Of a stretch of DNA of 53,338 nt, positions 26,172 through 34,002 are shown piece after piece (the stretch's first letter is position 1; each line of letters begins with the position of its first letter). This DNA is from Flavobacteriaceae bacterium (GTDB lineage: Bacteria > Bacteroidota > Bacteroidia > Flavobacteriales > Flavobacteriaceae), in the NCBI GenBank assembly GCA_947491985.1, contig CANLLR010000020.1, forward strand, positions 1 to 53,338, read 5' to 3'. Both the position numbers and the translations under genes were made by a program. The notes below the pieces were generated by a model that saw only the letters and a program-made list of their open reading frames with translations, was not told where the DNA came from and did no database searches.

Positions 26172-26870
26172 ATGCGAGTAATTTATTGTATTGTATTGGC
26201 ACTTTGTTTTTCAATCGATAGTTTTTCGCAAATTGAGAGACCCATTCGTTCTATACGAATTGCTCCAATGAAAAAGCCAGATGCACCACCCGCACCAACA
26301 TCGGAAACCGTCTCTCCTGCAGTAATAAAATATGAAAGCTCGTTTGATAAAAAAGAAGAAAAGTTGTTAGAAGGATTTTCACTTCTTCCAAAGAAACAGG
26401 AAAGAGGTATTATGGATAGTAACGATCCGACACTTCGTAACATATCGGAAGTTCATACTCAAATCCAAAACGATAAATTAAAATCGGAGGGACTTTCTCA
26501 AGAAATTGTGAATAGTGATGTTTTCTTAGGCGAATTTATAGTTTATACCGACGAGTTATCCATACGATGTCGCGATTACAGTGCTGTAGACGGTGATCAG
26601 GTTCGCATTTGGTTGAATGATGAGATTGTGGTTACTAAAGTAGGCTTGTTGTCTGGATTTCAATCTTTCAAAGTAAAACTTAGAGAGGGTTTAAATATTG
26701 TTAAAATACAAGCGTTAAATATTGGAGACTATTTTCCAAATACGGGTCAGTTTATTTTTTTAGACGGGAACAGTAAATTAGTTACCAATCAAAATTGGGG
26801 CTTGAATACGGGTTTCAATGCCATTGTTAGAATACATAAAAAAGAAACGCTCTCTACTTCAGAAAAATAA
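26172..26870 (+). CDS. Unknown secreted protein
   Basis: I do not recognise this 232-residue protein. It has a signal peptide (about 1-20, ending DSFSQ), a proline-rich stretch (KKPDAPPAPTSETVSPA, about 33-49), and a linker. The C-terminal part (about 115-225) looks like a beta-sandwich: FLGEFIVYTDELSIRCRDYSA, DGDQVRIWLNDEIVVTKVGL, FQSFKVKLREGLNIVKIQAL. That alternation of strands resembles carbohydrate-binding or adhesion folds, but this is only an impression. It lies 62 bases before the lipid A deacylase-like gene on the same strand, so the two may form an operon. The ATG is preferred to the TTG one codon earlier. Confidence 0.65.
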   Translation: MRVIYCIVLALCFSIDSFSQIERPIRSIRIAPMKKPDAPPAPTSETVSPAVIKYESSFDKKEEKLLEGFSLLPKKQERGIMDSNDPTLRNISEVHTQIQNDKLKSEGLSQEIVNSDVFLGEFIVYTDELSIRCRDYSAVDGDQVRIWLNDEIVVTKVGLLSGFQSFKVKLREGLNIVKIQALNIGDYFPNTGQFIFLDGNSKLVTNQNWGLNTGFNAIVRIHKKETLSTSEK

Positions 26871-26932
26871 ATTTCCATATTAAATTTTAACATATATATT
26901 TGCTTTTGAGTTTTTAGTAACAGATAAGCAAA

Positions 26933-28201
26933 ATGTATATATTTCTACTTCGTTTCAACTTAATTTTTCTTTTATTTTCTATTGTTTTTAACAGTTACGG
27001 ACAAGATTATAAAAACTCAAAAAGTGATTATCATTATTTGGCGTTAGAATATTCATTGGGTAAGACGTCTACAGCTAATGTAAATTTTCCCGAAGCTAAA
27101 CTACAACAAGGTCTATTATTTAGTCTTGGAAAGACACATAATTCCGGTACTGAAGAATGGGCAAAGCAGTTAAATTATCCTCAAACGGGTTGGACGCTTT
27201 CTTATGTTGATATGGGAAATACGAAGCAATTGGGACAAGCAATTACTGCGGTGCCTTTTATTGATTTTAAAGTTTTTCCAAAATGGACGTCACGTATGAA
27301 TTTGAAAATCGGAATGGGAGTGTCTTATTTTAATATTATTTATGATGAAAATAGCAATCCAAATAACAAAGCCATAACAACACATTTTACGTGGGCATTT
27401 CGAACTAATCTCTATTACAATGTTTGGGATAAAGAAACCCATGCTATAAAATTAGGATTGGGTTATTTTCACAATTCTAATGGCCATATGCGATTGCCAA
27501 ATAACGGATTAAATACGTTTTTAGTGAGTGCGTATTCTGAGCTAAAATTTAATAAAAATGTTATAAACGATACGATCATAAACAACGATACTTTTTCAAG
27601 TCGAACGTCACAACGCTATTATTGCACTCGATTGGGTCTTGGAAAAAAAGTATTGTCGAAATACAATACGGATAAAAAAGACGTTTATGCTTTTTCGGCA
27701 GCCACTGGAAAAATAATCAATAAAACCTTTAAATACGGTTACGGATTGTATTACCGATTTTATGAAGATTATTACGATTATATTCAAGAAGACGGAAAAC
27801 TAGTTAACGAATTGTATCCTGAATTTAAAGAAAAACCAGTAGTATACGCTTCTAATATTGGACTTTTTGCCAACGGGGAATTGTTATTAAGTCATGTAGG
27901 TATCGAATTTGAACTCGGAATTAACCTTTATAAACCTGCGTATAAATTCGATTGGCAAATTAATGAGGAAAAATATGTAAACAATCAATATGAATTGGGA
28001 GAGTTGAATTGGTATTATAAAGTAAAGAAATCCATTGCTACACGATTAGGAGCAAAGTTATACTTGATAAACACCAACAAAGCACCACTTCACAATTTGT
28101 TTTTAGGTGCTTTTATTAACGCTAATTTGGGTCAAGCCGATTTTAGCGAATTGACGTTGGGTTATGTGTATTGTCTTCCGTTAAAAAAGAAGACTTCTTA
28201 G
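26933..28201 (+). CDS. PagL-like acyloxyacyl hydrolase / lipid A deacylase, extended
   Basis: The 422-residue protein has a signal peptide (about 1-24, ending SYGQ). A beta-barrel region of the PagL/acyloxyacyl hydrolase family covers about residues 33-205. The active-site block GYFHNSNGHMRLPNNGLN (about 178-194) holds His180 and Ser182, as in the PagL H-x-S pair. PagL removes the 3-O acyl chain of lipid A in the outer membrane. About 215 further residues follow with beta-strand-like, Tyr-rich character; this is longer than classical PagL and may be a second barrel half or domain. Activity on lipid A is inferred. Confidence 0.8.
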   Translation: MYIFLLRFNLIFLLFSIVFNSYGQDYKNSKSDYHYLALEYSLGKTSTANVNFPEAKLQQGLLFSLGKTHNSGTEEWAKQLNYPQTGWTLSYVDMGNTKQLGQAITAVPFIDFKVFPKWTSRMNLKIGMGVSYFNIIYDENSNPNNKAITTHFTWAFRTNLYYNVWDKETHAIKLGLGYFHNSNGHMRLPNNGLNTFLVSAYSELKFNKNVINDTIINNDTFSSRTSQRYYCTRLGLGKKVLSKYNTDKKDVYAFSAATGKIINKTFKYGYGLYYRFYEDYYDYIQEDGKLVNELYPEFKEKPVVYASNIGLFANGELLLSHVGIEFELGINLYKPAYKFDWQINEEKYVNNQYELGELNWYYKVKKSIATRLGAKLYLINTNKAPLHNLFLGAFINANLGQADFSELTLGYVYCLPLKKKTS

Positions 28202-28280
28202 AAAATTAGATTTTTAGACTTCTTAGATTCTAATTTGAACCATTGAAAAATCTAAGTATCTCACTTTCTAAGAAGTCTAA
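28191..28280. repeat. Triple 12-mer repeat forming an inverted repeat downstream of the deacylase
   Basis: AGACTTCTTAGA occurs at 28191-28202 (overlapping the stop codon) and at 28216-28227, and its reverse complement at 28267-28278. The outer pair extends to a perfect 14-bp stem, TTAGACTTCTTAGA (28214-28227) with 28267-28280, around a 39-base loop. It lies between converging genes and could end transcription from both sides, although there is no long T-run. Confidence 0.65.
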
Positions 28281-28293
28281 CTGTCTTAAAGAT

Positions 28294-29517
28294 TTAAACT
28301 AGCTTCTTATCTAAATTGACTTTCAATGCTTGTAAAAAGTCTTCAGTAGAGAGATAATCAGCATCAGTTAAACCATCTGGTTTTACCAACATGGCTAAAT
28401 CTTTGGTCATTTTTCCGCTTTCAACAGTTTCGATGCACACTTGTTCTAGTTTCAAACAGAAATCAATTAGTTCTTGATTTCCATCCAGCTTCCCACGGTG
28501 CTCCAATCCACGTGTCCATGCAAAAATAGAGGCAATTGGGTTGGTAGATGTTTTCTTTCCTTGTTGGTGTTGTCGGTAATGACGTGTTACTGTTCCGTGT
28601 GCTGCTTCCGCTTCAACGGTTTTTCCGTCTGGAGTAACCAAAACAGAAGTCATCAATCCCAACGAACCAAAGCCTTGCGCCACCGTGTCCGATTGAACGT
28701 CGCCATCATAATTTTTACATGCCCAAACAAATCCACCATTCCATTTCATTGCAGAAGCTACCATATCGTCGATTAAACGATGTTCGTAGGTCATTCTGTT
28801 TTTCTCAAATTCGGCTTTGTAAGTCGATTGGTACACTTCTTCAAAAATATCTTTGAAACGTCCATCATACGCTTTTAAAATGGTATTTTTTGTAGATAAA
28901 TACAACGGCCATTTTTTGGTCAACGCCATTTGAAATGACGAATGTGCAAATCCGTAGATACTTTCGTCTGTATTGTACATTGCCATCGCTACGCCATCAC
29001 CTTTAAAGTCATATACTTTCCACTCGGTAGTTTCTCCGGCTTCGTTGGTAAAGGATAATGTTAATGTTCCGGTGCCTTTGATCACCTTATCAGTAGCTTT
29101 GTATTGATCTCCAAAAGCATGACGACCAATTACGATAGGTTTGGTCCAACCTTGAACGTATCTTGGAACATTGCTCATAATGATAGGCTCACGGAAAACA
29201 GTTCCACCTACAATGTTACGAATGGTTCCGTTTGGCGATTTCCACATTTCAGAAAGGTTGAATTCTTTCACACGTTCTTCATCCGGAGTAATGGTAGCAC
29301 ATTTGATACCTACGTTGTACTTTTTTATTGCTTCTGCAGAGTCAATTGTAATTTGATCTTTGGTAGCTTCACGGCTTTCAATTCCCAAATCGTAGTATTT
29401 GATATCCAAATCCAAATAAGGAAGGATAAGTTGTTCTTTAATGAAGCTCCAAATAATTCGTGTCATTTCATCGCCATCCAGTTCTACTACCGGATTGGCT
29501 ACTTTAATTTTTGCCAT
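28294..29517 (-). CDS. icd: NADP-dependent isocitrate dehydrogenase, eukaryotic-type
   Basis: The enzyme oxidises isocitrate to 2-oxoglutarate in the TCA cycle and makes NADPH. The 407-residue protein follows the homodimeric eukaryotic-like subfamily rather than the E. coli type. It starts [23 protein letters not shown]. Substrate-binding residues lie in the block [19 protein letters not shown] (about 94-112). Metal-binding aspartates are near YDGDVQSD (about 270), and the NADP segment [11 protein letters not shown] is near 310. Length is normal. It stands alone with its own -7 element. Confidence 0.95.
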   Translation of the reverse strand: MAKIKVANPVVELDGDEMTRIIWSFIKEQLILPYLDLDIKYYDLGIESREATKDQITIDSAEAIKKYNVGIKCATITPDEERVKEFNLSEMWKSPNGTIRNIVGGTVFREPIIMSNVPRYVQGWTKPIVIGRHAFGDQYKATDKVIKGTGTLTLSFTNEAGETTEWKVYDFKGDGVAMAMYNTDESIYGFAHSSFQMALTKKWPLYLSTKNTILKAYDGRFKDIFEEVYQSTYKAEFEKNRMTYEHRLIDDMVASAMKWNGGFVWACKNYDGDVQSDTVAQGFGSLGLMTSVLVTPDGKTVEAEAAHGTVTRHYRQHQQGKKTSTNPIASIFAWTRGLEHRGKLDGNQELIDFCLKLEQVCIETVESGKMTKDLAMLVKPDGLTDADYLSTEDFLQALKVNLDKKLV

Positions 29518-29557
29518 ATTGTTGAGGTTGTTGTTTTTGAAAAAAAATTCGCGGAGA

Positions 29558-29565
29558 CAAATATA
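29558..29565 (-). promoter_or_regulatory. -7 element of icd
   Basis: On the minus strand TATATTTG (29565-29558) matches TAnnTTTG, about 41 bases upstream of the icd ATG. No -33 TTTG is visible. Confidence 0.45.
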
Positions 29566-29681
29566 ATAATATGAAGCGTAATTTATTTAACTTTTTATAA
29601 CGAAATCGATTGAATTATGAATTTAGGATTTAAACCTTTCTTAACTACGAATATGATAATTTACAGGGAAGTTTTTTGCAT

Positions 29682-29717
29682 AAAAAAAGTCTCCTTGTAG
29701 CACAAGAAGACTTTTTT
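29682..29717 (-). terminator. Terminator of rplS
   Basis: AAAAAAAGTCT-c-CTTGT pairs with ACAAG-a-AGACTTTTTT around a 3-base loop, 18 bases past the rplS stop on the minus strand, giving a T-run in that direction. Confidence 0.85.
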
Positions 29718-29735
29718 ATACATTTCAAGAAAGAA

Positions 29736-30092
29736 TTAGTTTTTGTATCTTCTTTCTTTGATTTTTGCTTTTTTACCGGTAAGCTCTCTAAAGTAGTAAA
29801 TACGTGCTCTACGAACTTTACCTCTTTGATTCACTTCCACTTTTTGTAAAGCTGGCATGTTTACTGGGAAGATACGCTCTACACCAACTGCTCCAGACAT
29901 TTTACGGATGGTAAACGTTTCTGTAATTCCAGAACCTTTACGTTGGATAACAACACCTTTAAAAAACTGTGTTCTTGTTTTTTCACCCTCTTTAATTTCG
30001 TAGTACACAGTGATAGTATCACCAGCTCCGAACGCAGGGAAATCTTTTTTTACTGATATTTCGTTATTTACGAAATCAACTAAATTTGCCAT
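29736..30092 (-). CDS. rplS: 50S ribosomal protein L19
   Basis: L19 sits at the 30S-50S interface and contacts 16S and 23S rRNA. The 118-residue protein has the family core [20 protein letters not shown] (about 21-40), [13 protein letters not shown] and a basic [19 protein letters not shown] C-terminus. Length is normal. In many bacteria rplS ends the rpsP-rimM-trmD operon. Here it lies 220 bases after trmD on the same strand, with its own full promoter and a tandem repeat in between, so it is probably expressed separately. Confidence 0.97.
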   Translation of the reverse strand: MANLVDFVNNEISVKKDFPAFGAGDTITVYYEIKEGEKTRTQFFKGVVIQRKGSGITETFTIRKMSGAVGVERIFPVNMPALQKVEVNQRGKVRRARIYYFRELTGKKAKIKERRYKN

Positions 30093-30165
30093 TTTTAATG
30101 CTAATTTATGGTTTAAGTCTGAGCAACATTCACGGTTTTCGCCAGAGGTTGGTCAAATGAGGTGG

Positions 30166-30195
30166 CAAAGGTAAGAAAAAAGTTTAAAGTTGCAA
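30166..30195 (-). promoter_or_regulatory. rplS promoter
   Basis: On the minus strand TTG at 30195-30193, a 19-base spacer and TACCTTTG at 30173-30166 match the Bacteroidetes consensus. The leader to the ATG at 30092 would be about 67 bases. Confidence 0.7.
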
Positions 30196-30214
30196 GTGTT
30201 ATTTTAAAAAAGAG

Positions 30215-30270
30215 GAAAGACCGCTACGCTGAAAGACCGCTACGCTGAAAGATCACTTCGCTGAAAGATA
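30215..30270. repeat. 16-bp tandem repeat between trmD and rplS
   Basis: GAAAGACCGCTACGCT occurs twice perfectly (30215-30230, 30231-30246). A third diverged copy is GAAAGATCACTTCGCT (30247-30262) and a partial fourth is GAAAGATA. A nearby block at 30278-30303 (GTCTTTC ... GCAGCGGAGCGG) is partly complementary and could fold back on it. It lies just upstream of the rplS promoter. Confidence 0.75.
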
Positions 30271-30312
30271 TATATAAAGTCTTTCTTCTTGCAGCGGAGC
30301 GGTTTTGCTTCT

Positions 30313-30990
30313 TTACTCTTCCAGCAAATCCGGACGTCTATTCTTCGTATGCTCATATGCCATATCTTCCCGCCATTTGTCAATTTTAGCAAAATGACCG
30401 CTTGTTAAAACTTCGGGTACTTTCCAACCTTTGTAATCGGCTGGTCGCGTATAAATAGGAGGCGAAAGTAAATTGTCTTGAAAACTATCTGTTAACGCTG
30501 AGGTTTCGTCACTCAAAACGCCTGGAATCAATCGAATTAATGCGTCTGACAGCACCAAAGCGCCCAATTCGCCACCACTCAACACATAATCGCCAATCGA
30601 AATTTCTTTGGTTATAAAATGATCGCGAACACGCTGATCCACACCTTTGTAATGTCCGCACAAAATGATAATGTTTTCGTACATCGACATCGTATTGGCC
30701 ATTTTTTGATTCAACGTTTCGCCATCGGGAGTCATATAAATGATTTCGTCGTACTCGCGCTCGTTTTTTAAATGCGTGATGCAATCGTCTATCGGCTGAA
30801 TGTTCATTACCATTCCAGCGCCACCACCAAACGGATAATCGTCGACACTTTTTTGTTTGTTGGTCGTATAATCGCGCAAGTTGTGAAAATGTACTTCCAC
30901 CAATCCTTTGTCAATCGCTCGTTTCATAATCGAAGCTTCAAACGGACTGCGGAGTAATTCGGGTAAAACGGTAATGATGTCTATTCGCAT
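30313..30990 (-). CDS. trmD: tRNA (guanine-37-N1)-methyltransferase
   Basis: TrmD methylates G37 next to the anticodon and so prevents frameshifting. The 225-residue protein is a SPOUT trefoil-knot enzyme. It begins [26 protein letters not shown] lies at about 51-63. The SAM-binding knot comprises [12 protein letters not shown] (about 112-123) and [20 protein letters not shown]. The C-terminal domain carries the conserved [22 protein letters not shown] segment (split here by position about 173-194). Length is normal. rimM and rpsP are not adjacent, unlike the classical operon. Confidence 0.96.
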   Translation of the reverse strand: MRIDIITVLPELLRSPFEASIMKRAIDKGLVEVHFHNLRDYTTNKQKSVDDYPFGGGAGMVMNIQPIDDCITHLKNEREYDEIIYMTPDGETLNQKMANTMSMYENIIILCGHYKGVDQRVRDHFITKEISIGDYVLSGGELGALVLSDALIRLIPGVLSDETSALTDSFQDNLLSPPIYTRPADYKGWKVPEVLTSGHFAKIDKWREDMAYEHTKNRRPDLLEE

Positions 30991-31031
30991 AGTGCCAAAG
31001 TAGCTTAGTGCCTGAGTGCCTGAGCCAGTTG

Positions 31032-31039
31032 CAAAGATA
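31032..31039 (-). promoter_or_regulatory. -7 element of trmD
   Basis: On the minus strand TATCTTTG (31039-31032) matches TAnnTTTG, with a start site near 31025, about 35 bases before the ATG. Its -33 region falls inside the dispersed repeat that starts at 31051. Confidence 0.45.
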
Positions 31040-31050
31040 GTAAGTTTTTT

Positions 31051-31133
31051 TTGAAGCTATTCCGGCTATTCGTTTCAATCTTTTGTTTCATTGCATTACA
31101 CAAAAGGATTTTCACTTCTATCCGGGCTATGAG
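31051..31133 (+). repeat. Dispersed intergenic repeat, copy 2
   Basis: The left flank TTGAAGCTATTCC is identical to copy 3. The core hairpin is CTTTTGT (31080-31086) with ACAAAAG (31100-31106), and the right flank is GGATTTTC ... CTATCCGGGCTA. It lies between a methyltransferase gene and trmD, both on the minus strand. Confidence 0.6.
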
Positions 31134-31152
31134 TACTTACCCGAAATGAAAG

Positions 31153-31953
31153 CTATTTTTTAGTAGCCAAAATCGAATACACGAACGGAATTTTATTGCC
31201 AAATGTCTTAATTCTGAATTTATTCGGTTCAACTTCTTCCATATCATTAAAGCAATTATAGGGCGAATAATCAAACTCATTGAATTGATTTAATTCTAAA
31301 CCCGATTGCAATAACGAATTCAATATCTCACTAATCGGATGATTCCAACCCACCGATTTGTCTTCTAAGTCCGCATTTTTTTCAGCATACGTTCCCGATG
31401 TATCTTCAACAATCGGCTCCACATTAAAATAATTGTAAAATACTTCCGTAAAATTATCATCGTACATCCAAATCACAGGATGAAAATCGGCCATAATAAA
31501 TTGACCATTTGGTTTTAGAAAATGCGAAATTACCTTTGCCCATTTATCCAAATCGGGCAACCAACCTATGGTGCCGTAACTGGTAAAAACAAGATCGAAG
31601 TTTTCGTCTAAATGATTTGGTGTATCATAAATATCACAACAAACAAATTGCGTATCCAGCTGCAATTGAGAAGCAAATTCCCGTGCTCTTTCAATTGCTC
31701 TGTCCGATAAATCGACACCTGTGGCTTTGGCCCCCATTCTCGAAAAAGTCATGGTGTCTTGACCAAAATGACATTGTAAATGCAGTATTTTTTTGTTCGA
31801 CATATCGCCTAAAAGCTCTAGTTCTATTGCGTTTAGAGTCGATTTTCCCTTCAAAAAATTAGCGTTATCATAAAATTCCGAGGCAATATGGACATCAGTT
31901 CTACTGTTCCAATTTTGTTTGTTAACACTTATATAATCACTAGATTCTTTCAT
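31153..31953 (-). CDS. Class I SAM-dependent methyltransferase
   Basis: The 266-residue protein carries a Rossmann-like methyltransferase fold. Motif I is KILHLQCHFGQDTMTFSRMG (about 54-73), the acidic end of strand 2 is GVDLSDRAI (about 78-86), and motif IV is NFDLVFTSYGTIGWL (about 118-132). Its 'LQCHFGQD' form of motif I is common in small-molecule methyltransferases of unknown substrate. The C-terminal third (about 150-266) may bind substrate. It starts 24 bases after the DUF1569 gene and probably shares its transcript. The substrate is unknown. Confidence 0.85.
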   Translation of the reverse strand: MKESSDYISVNKQNWNSRTDVHIASEFYDNANFLKGKSTLNAIELELLGDMSNKKILHLQCHFGQDTMTFSRMGAKATGVDLSDRAIERAREFASQLQLDTQFVCCDIYDTPNHLDENFDLVFTSYGTIGWLPDLDKWAKVISHFLKPNGQFIMADFHPVIWMYDDNFTEVFYNYFNVEPIVEDTSGTYAEKNADLEDKSVGWNHPISEILNSLLQSGLELNQFNEFDYSPYNCFNDMEEVEPNKFRIKTFGNKIPFVYSILATKK

Positions 31954-31977
31954 CTTTTTTCTTATTCTATTCTCTTT

Positions 31978-32427
31978 TTAAACGCCAAACTGTCTCAAAT
32001 GGTGATCGGTATGTTTCCACATCAACGCATCCCAATCTTCATAAGTCATTTTTCCCCAAAAGGGATGGTTCATTGTTTTTATAGCTGACTTTCCTTCATT
32101 GGCAAACCGACTTAAATTGACTGTTAATTCCGATTTTACTTTTTCCAAATCAAGATGTTCAGTTATAATAAATTCTTTGGCTGTTGGTGAGTTTTTCCCC
32201 ATGTCACCGCCATAAAAAACTTTCTTCTTTAACAATTTACCTAATAGATTCATTAAAAAATTTATTTTTAAATCTTGATTGCCAAAGGCAACATCACTAG
32301 CAAGTTTACAATGACGAATCATTTGATCAACTGACATTTTTCCCCCTAATGGTTGACTGTCCGTTGTAAGTTTGTTGATTCTTGCAATGATTGCCTCGTT
32401 GGAAGCTTTATCGTAAATGGAGTTCAT
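31978..32427 (-). CDS. DUF1569 (DinB-like) protein
   Basis: The 149-residue protein is of the DUF1569 branch of the DinB/YfiT four-helix superfamily. GKMSVDQMIRHCKLAS (about 29-44) holds the first metal-type His, and HPFWGKMTYEDWDALMWKHTDHHLRQFG the second block near the C-terminus. The start is placed at 32427 because the longer frame to 32454 would overlap the -7 element at 32452-32459. It is the first gene of a two-gene unit with the methyltransferase. No enzymatic role is known. It is distantly like the protein at 15187. Confidence 0.82.
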   Translation of the reverse strand: MNSIYDKASNEAIIARINKLTTDSQPLGGKMSVDQMIRHCKLASDVAFGNQDLKINFLMNLLGKLLKKKVFYGGDMGKNSPTAKEFIITEHLDLEKVKSELTVNLSRFANEGKSAIKTMNHPFWGKMTYEDWDALMWKHTDHHLRQFGV

Positions 32428-32451
32428 TATTTTTTCGTTTTTTGATGAACT

Positions 32452-32482
32452 CAAATGTACAATCTTTACTATTTATCTGCAA
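32452..32482 (-). promoter_or_regulatory. Promoter of the DUF1569-methyltransferase unit
   Basis: On the minus strand TTG at 32482-32480, a 20-base spacer and TACATTTG at 32459-32452 match the consensus. The start site is near 32445, giving a leader of about 18 bases to the ATG at 32427. Confidence 0.68.
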
Positions 32483-32490
32483 TAAAATAG

Positions 32491-32498
32491 TAAATTTG
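32491..32498 (+). promoter_or_regulatory. -7 element of the dual immunophilin gene
   Basis: TAAATTTG matches TAnnTTTG and lies 31 bases upstream of the ATG at 32522. It sits next to the divergent promoter at 32452-32482. No -33 TTTG is visible. Confidence 0.55.
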
Positions 32499-32521
32499 CA
32501 CCTATTATAAAAAAATAAATT

Positions 32522-33454
32522 ATGGAAAATGGAATATATGCTAAATTCAACACCACAAAAGGTGATATTTTAGTGAAATTAACACACGAATTAACTCCAG
32601 GAACGGTTGGAAACTTCGTAGGATTGGCCGAAGGGCAGTTGGAAAACAATGTAAAACCAATGGGGAAACCGTATTACGACGGATTGAAATTCCACAGAGT
32701 AATTCCCGATTTTATGGTTCAAGGTGGTTGCCCACAAGGAATTGGAACAGGTGGTCCAGGTTATAATTTTGACGACGAGTTTCACCCAACATTGAAACAC
32801 GATAAACCTGGAGTTTTATCAATGGCTAATTCAGGCCCGGGTAGCAACGGTTCTCAGTTTTTTATTACGCATGTCCCAACGAATTGGTTGGATGGAAAAC
32901 ACACTGTTTTTGGAAATGTAGTAGAAGGTCAAGACATTGTTGATGCTATTGCTCAAGGCGATTTGATTGATACGATTGAAATTGTTAGAGTTGGAGCGGA
33001 AGCAGAAAAATGGAATGCTATTGAAGCATTTCGAATGTTTGAAGGATTGCGCTTAAAAAGAATTGAAGACGCTAAAAAAGCAGCGGAGGCGGAAATGGAA
33101 AAACTAGCTGCTGGATTTGAAAAAACGGATAGCGGATTGCGTTATAAAATCATTCAAAAAGGAAACGGAAAAAAAGCAGAAAACGGAAAAGTGGTATCAG
33201 TACATTATTCGGGAGCTCTTGAAAACGGAAAAGTTTTTGACAATTCATACACACGAAAAAAACCAATTGAATTCCCACTCGGACAAGGAAATGTAATTGA
33301 AGGTTGGGATGAAGGGATTGCTTTGCTCCAGGTTGGAGATAAAGCTCGTTTCGTTATTCCATCGTATTTAGGATACGGAACTAGTGGTGCTGGAGGTGTA
33401 ATTCCGCCCAATGCAACTTTGGTTTTTGATGTTGAATTGATGGATGTTAAGTAA
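32522..33454 (+). CDS. Dual-family peptidyl-prolyl isomerase (cyclophilin-FKBP fusion)
   Basis: This 310-residue protein joins two unrelated prolyl isomerase families. Residues 1-160 are a cyclophilin: the active-site block FHRVIPDFMVQGG (about 57-69), then MANSGPGSNGSQFFIT (about 100-115) and WLDGKHTVFG. A charged helical linker follows (about 165-200, EAFRMFEGLRLKRIEDAKKA). The C-terminus (about 205-310) is an FKBP domain with VSVHYSGALENGKVFDNSY, PIEFPLGQGNVIEGWDEGI and the closing IPPNATLVFDVELMDVK. No signal peptide is present, so it acts in the cytoplasm as a folding helper. Such fusions with cyclophilin first are described in Bacteroidetes. Confidence 0.93.
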   Translation: MENGIYAKFNTTKGDILVKLTHELTPGTVGNFVGLAEGQLENNVKPMGKPYYDGLKFHRVIPDFMVQGGCPQGIGTGGPGYNFDDEFHPTLKHDKPGVLSMANSGPGSNGSQFFITHVPTNWLDGKHTVFGNVVEGQDIVDAIAQGDLIDTIEIVRVGAEAEKWNAIEAFRMFEGLRLKRIEDAKKAAEAEMEKLAAGFEKTDSGLRYKIIQKGNGKKAENGKVVSVHYSGALENGKVFDNSYTRKKPIEFPLGQGNVIEGWDEGIALLQVGDKARFVIPSYLGYGTSGAGGVIPPNATLVFDVELMDVK

Positions 33455-33581
33455 GCTAGCCAATCAATTTTGTGCAACAAAATTGTGTGAATCGCTTATT
33501 CTGAACTTATTTACGACACTAATTCGTTGCGCTCGTGTCGGAATCTTAGGTAGAAGTAAGAATTTTTTTAATTTTTTTTTC

Positions 33582-33622
33582 AAAATAGAATCCCGAAGGT
33601 GCTGCCTTCGGGATTCTATTTT
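33582..33622 (+). terminator. Very strong 18-bp hairpin between the immunophilin and cytochrome genes
   Basis: AAAATAGAATCCCGAAGG (33582-33599) and its exact complement (33605-33622) pair around a 5-base loop, with T-rich sequence on both sides. It probably ends transcription from the left and may also lie in the leader of the next gene. Two weaker hairpins occur at about 33471-33490 and 33515-33541. Confidence 0.75.
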
Positions 33623-33656
33623 ATATTTACTTTTCAAACCAATCAAAATCCGACTT

Positions 33657-33968
33657 ATGAAATTACGAATTGTATCCCTTTCTTTATTAGGTATTTTGCT
33701 TTATGCTTGTTCTCCAAAAGTAGTTCCAGTAGTAACTGATGTGAAAGCACCACTAACTTCACCTCCAACTCCTTCACTACTTTCAGCAGAATTAGCTGAA
33801 GGAAAAAATTTGTTCGAGAATAATTGTGCCAAATGCCATGAATTATATGATACTAAGCAATTCTCAGCTAAGGAATGGTCGCCAATCTTATACAGAATGC
33901 AGAAAGAAGCGGGTATTTCAGATACTGATCGAGAGAAAATTTACAGTTACGTAACAGCTAAATTATAA
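33657..33968 (+). CDS. Small monohaem cytochrome c lipoprotein
   Basis: The 103-residue protein has a type II signal peptide (lipobox LLYAC, Cys16). A Pro/Thr-rich linker (about 18-42) is followed by a compact haem domain with one CxxCH site, CAKCH (about 59-63). Met in LYRMQKEAG (about 80) is a candidate axial ligand. It would be anchored to a membrane on the periplasmic side as an electron carrier. The frame is open upstream to 33444, but those residues are encoded by hairpin sequence; the Met at 33657 opens the signal peptide. The electron partner is not encoded nearby. Confidence 0.83.
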   Translation: MKLRIVSLSLLGILLYACSPKVVPVVTDVKAPLTSPPTPSLLSAELAEGKNLFENNCAKCHELYDTKQFSAKEWSPILYRMQKEAGISDTDREKIYSYVTAKL

Positions 33969-34002
33969 AAAAAAATCTCCTAATTTATAGCATATTTTTT
34001 TG

